From contig JBDHUL010000004.1 of NCBI GenBank assembly GCA_039812985.1, positions 1 through 35,967 on the forward strand: a DNA stretch of 35,967 bases, written 5' to 3'. The notes under the pieces are model-generated. The model saw only the letters and a program-made list of their open reading frames with translations. It was not told the origin of the DNA and made no database searches. Both the position numbers and the translations under genes were made by a program. Position 1 is the first letter of the stretch. Every line of letters starts with the position of its first letter. Shown in pieces: positions 1-5,313 of this stretch. This DNA comes from JAPUDS01 sp039812985 (GTDB taxonomy: Bacteria; Patescibacteriota; Saccharimonadia; Saccharimonadales; Saccharimonadaceae).

Positions 1-213
1 CCCTTTGGATACAAAGGGCGCATGATGATTTTTGAACAAATGCTGGTTGACGAAGAAGTGCAGCGATTTATTCGCGGTGATATTCACGACATGAATGTCA
101 AGCTGATCGAAGAAACCGCTCAAAAACAAGGCATGGTTACGATGCTTCAGGACGGACTCCTCAAAGTCCTCCGCGGTGAAACGACACTTGAAGAGATCAA
201 CCGCGTGTTGTAG
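1..213 (+). CDS. GspE/PilB-type secretion or pilus ATPase, C-terminal fragment
   Basis: The window opens inside this gene; the frame is open from base 1 and only the last 70 codons are present. The fragment begins PFGYKGRMMIFEQMLVDEE and continues to a QGMVTMLQDGLLKVLRGETT block. This matches the C-terminus of GspE/PulE/PilB hexameric ATPases (GYKGR.GIYE..., then EGM.TL...G..KV..G.TS.EE). Such ATPases drive pilin assembly in type IV pili or type II secretion from the cytoplasmic face of the membrane. Type IV pili are a conserved trait of Saccharibacteria, so a pilus role is the likelier one. The Walker motifs lie outside the window, so PilB cannot be separated from GspE here. A stem-loop terminator follows at 325-350. 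Confidence 0.85.
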   Translation, partial: PFGYKGRMMIFEQMLVDEEVQRFIRGDIHDMNVKLIEETAQKQGMVTMLQDGLLKVLRGETTLEEINRVL

Positions 214-324
214 GTATTGTACTTTTATGTGAACTGGCGTATGCTCATGGATGGGGTAGTAGTATGAGACAAACAAGTATCAAACTTCCCACGTATAGTA
301 CGCAAATAGATGCGAGTAGCGATG

Positions 325-350
325 GCGGCCTTTGAAAAGCCGCTCTTTTT
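325..350 (+). terminator. Rho-independent terminator after the GspE/PilB-type gene
   Basis: GCGGC (325-329) and GCCGC (339-343) form a stem, extendable by TTT/AAA around a short loop, followed by TCTTTTT. It lies about 110 bp after the ATPase stop and before the promoter of the next gene. Confidence 0.7.
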
Positions 351-363
351 ATAGAAGAGAGTA

Positions 364-391
364 TTGCAAAAAATAGGTTTCGTGGTATAAT
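364..391 (+). promoter_or_regulatory. Promoter of the alpha/beta-hydrolase-like gene
   Basis: TTGCAA (364-369) and TATAAT (386-391) are separated by 16 bp. Transcription would start near 398, giving an 18-nt leader that contains the GAGG ribosome-binding site at 406-409. Confidence 0.65.
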
Positions 392-415
392 GATAAGTTC
401 TAATTGAGGTTTTCA

Positions 416-1246
416 ATGAATTCGTTACTTGACCCCAAATATCCAACAGTTGTCGTCGGTGGTTTTGGCAGCAACCATGAGTGTATGTCGCATGTTGCCG
501 GGCAACTCCAGGCTACTTGTGAGCAGCCTGTGACAGGTATGACAACCCATGAAATGCGTGCGGCTGGTGAGAAATTCTGGGACTGTATTGAGGGGACAAA
601 TGTTATCGCCTATTCGGGAAGCGGGCCGTATATTCAACGAGGTGTTGTGAAGGGTAGGTCCGCCCCCAGAACAATGACATTTGCTGCGCCGCCAGAGGTT
701 GTCTCGCGGTATGCGGCTATTATGGGATTTACCCAGGCGGCCCGCCGTAGAGTAAGCCCGAGCGAGCGATCATCTCTCGGTGTGGCGACAGCGTTTGTGC
801 AAGAAGTCGGGCGGCATCCGGTTGAATCGTGGCGGCTCGTTCATGAACTTCGCCGGTTTAACCAGATCGCTGGAGCTTTGGCGCTCCAGTCGGTGGTGCC
901 GCGTGTCAATGTCGTCGTCCCGAAAGAAGACGAAATATTTCCGCGTCATATTGTCCCTCTTTCATACGGGCAGACTGACCAGGTTGGCGTACGTTATGTA
1001 CTGGTAGAGGGCGGGCATAGTCGGTTTATTGACGACCCAGTCGGCATGCTTTGCAGTGCGGAAATGGCGCCGTTTGCGGTGATAGACCATGAGACCTTTG
1101 CGAGAGACATTCCCGATCAACTTTTGCAGGACAAAAACAACGCGGTTCACCGTCGGCTTGGCGAAGTAGCCGCCGCAGCTCGGGCATGGAGCATGAGGCG
1201 AATTTCCCCGTTTCACACAGCTAAACCGCTTGGTGAAGCAGTTTAG
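416..1246 (+). CDS. Alpha/beta-hydrolase-like protein, hypothetical
   Basis: 276 aa if started at ATG 416, which has GAGG at 406-409; the frame also allows a TTG at 404, but that would overlap the ribosome-binding site. There is no signal peptide. The fold hint is a core strand VVVGGFGSN near the N-terminus, a nucleophile-elbow-like NVIAYSGSG (Ser67), an acidic residue after a strand (VVPKEDEIF, Asp172) and a late histidine (VEGGHSRF, His201). These give the order Ser-Asp-His expected of an alpha/beta hydrolase. The elbow is AYSGS rather than strict GxSxG, so catalysis is inferred, and no substrate can be named. The gene has its own promoter and overlaps the stop of the convergent malic enzyme gene by 4 nt. 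Confidence 0.6.
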   Translation: MNSLLDPKYPTVVVGGFGSNHECMSHVAGQLQATCEQPVTGMTTHEMRAAGEKFWDCIEGTNVIAYSGSGPYIQRGVVKGRSAPRTMTFAAPPEVVSRYAAIMGFTQAARRRVSPSERSSLGVATAFVQEVGRHPVESWRLVHELRRFNQIAGALALQSVVPRVNVVVPKEDEIFPRHIVPLSYGQTDQVGVRYVLVEGGHSRFIDDPVGMLCSAEMAPFAVIDHETFARDIPDQLLQDKNNAVHRRLGEVAAAARAWSMRRISPFHTAKPLGEAV

Positions 1247-2376
1247 CGGATAACCTGAGCGACTGCCGGTACAACACGTTCGTCAAAGGGTGATGGGACA
1301 ATGCAGTCTGGCGACGGATGCTCTACCAGACGAGCCAACGCCTCAGCGGCGGCAATTTTGTGATCATCGGTAATTTTTTTCACACCACTATCGAGGGCGC
1401 CGCGGAAAATGCCTGGAAAAGCGAGAGCATTGTTGACTTGGTTTGGAAAATCACTACGTCCCGTGGCAACAACGGCAGCTCCGGCGGCTTTGGCAGCATC
1501 AGGCATGATTTCTGGCACTGGGTTGGCAAGAGCGAATACGATGGGATTGGTGGCCATTTTGGCAACCATGTTCGGCGTGAGAAGCCCCGGTTTGCTCACC
1601 CCGATAAACACGTCGGCTCCAGCTACGGCGTCGTTGAGCGAGCCGGAAAGACCTGTTGTGAGGTAGGGAAGGAGGGATTTTTTTTCGTCGTTCAGGTCAT
1701 GGCGTCCATCAGAGATAATTCCCCGGCTATCGACCGCGACAATCGATCCGGCACCGTACCGATGGAGGAGTTTTATGATAGCTGTTCCAGCAGCACCCGC
1801 ACCAATAGCGACGATTTTGCAATGTTTTAGTTCTTTGCCAACGACCTTCATAGCGTTGATAAGCCCAGCCAGCACGACAATTGCCGTACCGTGCTGGTCA
1901 TCGTGAAACACCGGTATGTCGAGTTCGGCCTTTAGCCGTTCCTCGACCTCAAAACATATCGGTGCGGCGATGTCCTCGAGGTTGATTGCGCCAAAACTCG
2001 GCGCAATAGCTTTCACGGTCGCAACAATCTCATCCGCCGTATGCACGTCCAAAACGATAGGGATACTGTCGATTCCTGCAAAATGTTTAAACAGCAGAGC
2101 CTTTCCTTCCATGACCGGCATGGCGGCTTTCGGCCCAAGGGCACCGAGACCGAGAATAGCCGACCCATCGCTGATGACGGCAACGAGGTTATTCGTCCAG
2201 GTATACGCCGGCAGTTCGGCCGGGTTTTCGGCAATGGCCCGCGACACTGCGCCGACCCCCGGGCTGTAGTATGCGCTGAGTTTCTGACGATCAAGCACGC
2301 CAGTATCACGCAGGGCGGTCGTTATTTTACCTCTATACTGTCTGTGCAATGTTAATGCGAGTTCGTTGTAGTCCAT
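1243..2376 (-). CDS. Malic enzyme (malate dehydrogenase, decarboxylating)
   Basis: 377 aa. It oxidatively decarboxylates malate to pyruvate with NAD(P)+. Visible family motifs: YYSPGVG with the catalytic tyrosine near residue 36-37, VMEGKALLFKHF with the catalytic lysine at 92, NLEDI, FHDDQHGTA (metal and substrate binding), and the Rossmann signature AIGAGAAGTAI near 192. Length and motif spacing fit the short bacterial malic enzymes without the phosphotransacetylase-like extension of MaeB. In a genome with reduced central metabolism this would be one of few pyruvate- and NAD(P)H-generating steps (inference). The start at 2376 lies 8 nt downstream of a TATACT box on the minus strand, so the message is probably leaderless; there is no Shine-Dalgarno sequence. 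Confidence 0.93.
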   Translation of the reverse strand: MDYNELALTLHRQYRGKITTALRDTGVLDRQKLSAYYSPGVGAVSRAIAENPAELPAYTWTNNLVAVISDGSAILGLGALGPKAAMPVMEGKALLFKHFAGIDSIPIVLDVHTADEIVATVKAIAPSFGAINLEDIAAPICFEVEERLKAELDIPVFHDDQHGTAIVVLAGLINAMKVVGKELKHCKIVAIGAGAAGTAIIKLLHRYGAGSIVAVDSRGIISDGRHDLNDEKKSLLPYLTTGLSGSLNDAVAGADVFIGVSKPGLLTPNMVAKMATNPIVFALANPVPEIMPDAAKAAGAAVVATGRSDFPNQVNNALAFPGIFRGALDSGVKKITDDHKIAAAEALARLVEHPSPDCIVPSPFDERVVPAVAQVIR

Positions 2377-2384
2377 ACCGAAGT

Positions 2385-2390
2385 AGTATA
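2385..2390 (-). promoter_or_regulatory. -10 box of the malic enzyme gene (leaderless)
   Basis: On the minus strand TATACT runs 2390-2385, with 8 nt to the ATG at 2376. The transcript should start at or within 1-2 nt of the start codon. Confidence 0.6.
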
Positions 2391-2401
2391 ACCAGGTTTG
2401 G

Positions 2402-2407
2402 TATAAT
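2402..2407 (+). promoter_or_regulatory. -10 box of the small transcription unit upstream of rplS
   Basis: TATAAT at 2402-2407, divergent from the malic enzyme promoter. Transcription should start near 2413-2415 and run to the terminator at 2583-2612, giving an RNA of about 200 nt. Confidence 0.6.
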
Positions 2408-2413
2408 AGTACA

Positions 2414-2430
2414 TGTTGGTTATACCAACA
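2414..2430. repeat. Operator-like perfect palindrome at the start of the small unit
   Basis: TGTTGGT-TAT-ACCAACA is a 7-bp perfect inverted repeat with a 3-nt centre. It lies at the predicted transcription start of the 2402 promoter and 24 bp from the divergent malic enzyme -10 box. The core GGTTATAC occurs again inverted over the malic enzyme promoter (2387-2394). It could be a repressor site or an RNA hairpin. Confidence 0.45.
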
Positions 2431-2464
2431 AATAGTATCAACCAGTAACCAAAGGAGGGGGAAT

Positions 2465-2509
2465 ATGTCATTGCAATACGGGCAAGGCGACTGGCCTTTT
2501 AGGTACTAG
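2465..2509 (+). CDS. 14-codon small ORF with a strong Shine-Dalgarno site
   Basis: ATG at 2465 encodes MSLQYGQGDWPFRY and a TAG stop. It is preceded by AAAGGAGG at 2451-2458 with 6-nt spacing, one of the strongest ribosome-binding sites in the window. That is unexpected for a chance ORF. It sits in its own unit between the promoter at 2402 and the terminator at 2583-2612. A second, SD-less mini-ORF (2413-2448, MLVIPTNSINQ) lies just upstream. The peptide could be a leader peptide, a true microprotein, or a translated segment of a regulatory RNA for rplS. No homolog is recognised. Confidence 0.45.
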   Translation: MSLQYGQGDWPFRY

Positions 2510-2582
2510 GCGCTGCTTTAGAGGGATTTGTCGCACGTCAGTGTAGTGCGCTGAATCTTCTCATGTACCGAAACTATCGGTA

Positions 2583-2612
2583 ACCGAACTCTCATGTAGA
2601 GTTCGGTTTTTT
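2583..2612 (+). terminator. Strong intrinsic terminator upstream of rplS
   Basis: ACCGAACTC (2583-2591) pairs perfectly with GAGTTCGGT (2599-2607) around a 7-nt loop, followed by TTTTTT. Two further hairpins precede it: TACCGA/TCGGTA (2566-2571 with 2577-2582) and CGCAC/GTGCG around 2532-2550. Confidence 0.85.
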
Positions 2613-2650
2613 ATGAGCTGATTTTATGATGCGCAAACGTGTAAAAAACC

Positions 2651-2679
2651 TTTTCAATGGCCGCTAACTGTGGTAGAAT
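2651..2679 (+). promoter_or_regulatory. Probable promoter of rplS
   Basis: TTTTCA (2651-2656), a 17-bp spacer and TAGAAT (2674-2679). This gives a leader of about 34 nt before the rplS ATG. The -35 is weak. Confidence 0.45.
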
Positions 2680-2719
2680 GTATAGTTGAATTGTTATATA
2701 ACGTAAAAGCGAGAGAGTC

Positions 2720-3244
2720 ATGAGTTTTGCTATAATCGACAAAGTCAACCAACTGTCACTGAAGAAAAAAGTTGTCGATGTCCGATCGGGGGACACGGTT
2801 CGGGTACATCAGAAGATTAAGGAAGGCAACAAAGAACGCACTCAGATCTTTGAGGGCGTGGTCATACGCTGTGACCGCAAAAACAGTGTGACTAGTCGTA
2901 TTACGGTGCGTAAGGTTGCATCGGGCGTTGGCGTTGAGAAAAGCTTTCTTGTTCATAGTCCACTCGTTCTCAAAATAGAGGTAACAAAGCGTTCAAAGGT
3001 TCGCCGTAACTACCTCAGCTATCTGCGCGAGCGTGCCGGAAAAAGTGCTCGTCTGAGTGCTGTTCAGTTTGACCGTGAAGCCGTCAATGACGTACATGAC
3101 AAAGAGGCCGAAGAAGCCGAAGCACGTATGAAAGAGGAAACTGCCAAGGCTGCTGAGGAAAAAGCTGCTGAAGAAGCCGCTAAACAAGCCGAACTCGACT
3201 CTAAGGCTGCTGAAGTCGAAGCCGCTCACCAAAAGAACGCCTAA
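2720..3244 (+). CDS. rplS: 50S ribosomal protein L19 with C-terminal extension
   Basis: 174 aa. L19 sits at the 30S-50S interface. Residues 1-115 carry the family body: MSFAIIDKVNQ, SGDTVRVHQKIKEGNKERTQ, FEGVVI, SRITVRKVASGVGVEK, HSPLVLKIEV and KVRRNYLSYLRERAGKSAR. Most L19 proteins end soon after this point. Here about 55 further residues follow, almost entirely Ala, Glu and Lys (EEAEARMKEETAKAAEEKAA), predicted to be a charged helix or coiled coil. The start ATG is preceded by a weak GAGAGAG. Upstream is the small unit with its own terminator, so rplS is probably transcribed from its own promoter. Confidence 0.95.
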   Translation: MSFAIIDKVNQLSLKKKVVDVRSGDTVRVHQKIKEGNKERTQIFEGVVIRCDRKNSVTSRITVRKVASGVGVEKSFLVHSPLVLKIEVTKRSKVRRNYLSYLRERAGKSARLSAVQFDREAVNDVHDKEAEEAEARMKEETAKAAEEKAAEEAAKQAELDSKAAEVEAAHQKNA

Positions 3245-3361
3245 CGCATACAGTTGTCCCTTCTTGCCTCACTCCATGTCGTGGGTTGATAGTGTTGTGC
3301 TGCTCACGGGTCTTACCGCTCTGAGTGTGCGCTATCTTCTCCCTTCCATTTTTTTTCGTAG

Positions 3362-3367
3362 TATAAT
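3362..3367 (+). promoter_or_regulatory. -10 box of the small membrane protein gene (leaderless)
   Basis: TATAAT at 3362-3367 with 8 nt to the ATG at 3376. There is no room for a Shine-Dalgarno site after the expected transcription start. The interval 3245-3361 before it holds nothing recognisable. Confidence 0.6.
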
Positions 3368-3375
3368 AAACGTCG

Positions 3376-3849
3376 ATGGTTTTTCAGATAGTCTCGGTTA
3401 TTGTTCCTATAGTACTCTACACTATGTCGGTTTGGCTGCTTGGTCGAGCGGGTAAGGATGCGCGCAGGTATAGACGATGGCTCCTTGCAGCCTGCGGGTT
3501 GTTTTTTGTATCGTGGTATTTACCGTCACCGCTCATTGATGGACAGGATACGGCATTTACAACACATTTTCTCGGCGGCGGTGTGTTTACTGGCCTCTAC
3601 TGGTACTATCTTAAGCAGACGCTTGGCTGGCAAGGATCCTGGGTCGTTGAAGGCGTGTCGTTGTTTGTCCTGGTGTCGGCGCTTGGGGTGATGAATGAGC
3701 TCTTTGAACTACTTCTTAAGCAAACGCACCTGTCTCGGTTGACGCTCACCGATACCAACTGGGACCTTCTTGCAAATACACTTGGAGCACTCTTGTTTTT
3801 TGGTTTTTATAGTGTATGTTTGGGTCGATATAGTAAAACCCGCCGATAA
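3376..3849 (+). CDS. Small integral membrane protein, DUF2238/VanZ-like topology
   Basis: 157 aa with about four hydrophobic segments (residues 3-23, 34-48, 63-80 and 91-112) and a last one near 132-150. Between them lies a conserved-looking stretch, MNELFELLL, followed by TDTNWDLLANTLGALLFF. A glutamate-containing ELFE helix followed by D..WDL..N..G..L resembles the DUF2238 (YjdF-like) and VanZ-like membrane families, but the match is by eye and the function of those families is poorly known. The start is fixed by the TATAAT box 8 nt upstream. The gene converges with the secreted-protein gene at 3883, and both share the terminator at 3837-3862. Confidence 0.65.
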   Translation: MVFQIVSVIVPIVLYTMSVWLLGRAGKDARRYRRWLLAACGLFFVSWYLPSPLIDGQDTAFTTHFLGGGVFTGLYWYYLKQTLGWQGSWVVEGVSLFVLVSALGVMNELFELLLKQTHLSRLTLTDTNWDLLANTLGALLFFGFYSVCLGRYSKTRR

Positions 3850-3862
3850 CGCTCGGCGGGTT
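3837..3862. terminator. Bidirectional terminator between convergent genes
   Basis: AACCCGCCGA (3837-3846) pairs with TCGGCGGGTT (3853-3862) over 10 bp with a 6-nt loop. The minus-strand transcript continues into TTTTACTATA, so it serves the 3883-5241 gene best. On the plus strand only TT follows. Confidence 0.75.
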
Positions 3863-3882
3863 ATGGTAGTGCGGGGCTCAGC

Positions 3883-5241
3883 CTAGCGACTGCCGCCGAA
3901 GCGAACGAGTCCTTGCTGTGGCTTGCCGTTTATGTAGAGGAATTCACCGCCAAATACGACATAGTTACCGTTGCCAGTGACCGACCATGGCCCTTGGTTG
4001 ATACCAGTGACCGTGCCGGTCGAGAAGTTCGGGTACCAGTTGTAGAGACTTCCGGCAGCCCAGCCAACAAAGCTTGGGTAATATGCGCCATTTGAGCGAA
4101 TATTTTTGCCAGTCGCAGTGGTGGTCTCGGCCAAGCCGCGGTGGTAGGTTTTAGGATTTGTTTCGCGGAATCCGCCAATCGCGGCGCAACTGTGAGCATG
4201 TGAAGCGCTGTAAAGAACGCCGTTCATGGCAAAGACGCCGTAACTGTCGCCAATACAGTCGTTTATCCAGACGATACTGCCGTTCGTGGCTCGTATGGCG
4301 GCTCGGCCCTCAAATGTACCAGGGTGAGGACGATTGGGTATGTAGGTATACGCAGTCAGATATACTTGTGTACCATCGGTGCTGAGACCGGTGATAGATG
4401 AGCTCGCATACGGCATACGAATAGGGAAGCTTGAGCTTTGAGAAGCCCAGGGCGTTACGACTCGTCCGTTCGATAGGTACACTGCACCAAGCGAATAGTA
4501 GACGGCACCGTTGATGCGGTTAAATTGTCCTCCGATGACGAGACGGTCGTTGACAGTCACGAGGGCGCGAACGATGCCGTTGGTGTTCGCAGCCCAACGG
4601 GTGTTGAGCGAACCGTTTGCGTTATAGGCGGCGACGCGCGATCGGCCATACCCACCAGCACTCGTAAAGTTACCGCCGACATACACCATGCTGTTGGTGG
4701 CTGCGATAGCTTTGACAGGCAGGTTCGTACCTCGAAAGCCGGGGACAACTTTGTTGGTCGTGAGGTCGATAGCGGCAATGTTGCTGTGGGCTTGACCATC
4801 GACAGTACTAAATGCCCCGCCAATGTAAAGCCGTTTGCCATCAGGTGACACAGCAAGCGCGCATCCCTGCGCACCAGTCGCTTTACTTCCCCAGCATGGG
4901 TCATGTGCATATCCGCCGAGATGGTGAACAAACGATGGGATGATAGCTCCGGTCGTCGCGTTAAATGCCATCAGTCCATAGCGAGTTACTGATCCGGCAC
5001 CGCCGACTCTCACGCCAGCTGGGCGGGCTTGCGAAAAGCGACCGGTCGCATATATGGTGTTGCCATAGGCAGCGGTTGCCCAGACGACGCCGTTGACCTG
5101 CGCAGTTGGTAACGGTGTAGCTGAAACAGGGGTGGGCGCAGCGGCCGCTGGCGGCACACTTGAGCTGAGGCCCAGTACAACAGAGCTTAACAGGCTTGCG
5201 ACAGCCACCGATAAACGCTTAAGGGAACGTTTGTGGAACAT
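3883..5241 (-). CDS. Secreted delta-60-repeat (DUF5122-like) beta-propeller protein
   Basis: 452 aa. A signal peptide is clear: basic MFHKRSLKR, hydrophobic LSVAVASLLSSVVLGL, then an Ala-rich cleavage region near residue 35. The rest is a series of propeller-like repeats of the type LYIGGAFSTVDGQAHSNIAA, VYVGGNFTSAGG and LVIGGQFNRINGA, plus a C-terminal VVFGGEFLYINGKPQQGLVR. This G-G-x-F-...-aaID pattern is the delta-60/DUF5122 repeat of secreted actinobacterial and other bacterial proteins. A family role in surface binding is presumed, not shown. It is a paralog of the N-terminal half of the 5314-7698 protein, sharing conserved Cys pairs (PCWGS..GAQGCA; NDCIGD..SHAHSCA), which suggests tandem duplication. 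The ATG has AAGGAG upstream (5253-5248). Confidence 0.85.
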   Translation of the reverse strand: MFHKRSLKRLSVAVASLLSSVVLGLSSSVPPAAAAPTPVSATPLPTAQVNGVVWATAAYGNTIYATGRFSQARPAGVRVGGAGSVTRYGLMAFNATTGAIIPSFVHHLGGYAHDPCWGSKATGAQGCALAVSPDGKRLYIGGAFSTVDGQAHSNIAAIDLTTNKVVPGFRGTNLPVKAIAATNSMVYVGGNFTSAGGYGRSRVAAYNANGSLNTRWAANTNGIVRALVTVNDRLVIGGQFNRINGAVYYSLGAVYLSNGRVVTPWASQSSSFPIRMPYASSSITGLSTDGTQVYLTAYTYIPNRPHPGTFEGRAAIRATNGSIVWINDCIGDSYGVFAMNGVLYSASHAHSCAAIGGFRETNPKTYHRGLAETTTATGKNIRSNGAYYPSFVGWAAGSLYNWYPNFSTGTVTGINQGPWSVTGNGNYVVFGGEFLYINGKPQQGLVRFGGSR

Positions 5242-5266
5242 AACTCACTCCTTAGTTTATATGCTT

Positions 5267-5295
5267 ATTATACACCAAAAGTATTAATAATGCAA
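5267..5295 (-). promoter_or_regulatory. Promoter of the shorter secreted propeller gene
   Basis: On the minus strand TTGCAT (5295-5290), a 17-bp spacer and TATAAT (5272-5267). The leader of about 18 nt contains AAGGAG. The gene therefore has its own promoter and is not only co-transcribed with its upstream paralog. Confidence 0.7.
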
Positions 5296-5313
5296 GTATT
5301 ACGCAATAATTGG

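Noticed and set aside
1..18. CCCTTTG-GATA-CAAAGGG palindrome at the window start
   Set aside because: It lies in the coding sequence of a conserved ATPase segment and is most simply a coincidence of codons.
264..335. Possible 23-codon ORF (MRQTSIKLPTYS...) after the GspE/PilB-type gene
   Set aside because: No good Shine-Dalgarno or nearby -10 box, it runs into the terminator stem, and the peptide has no recognisable feature.
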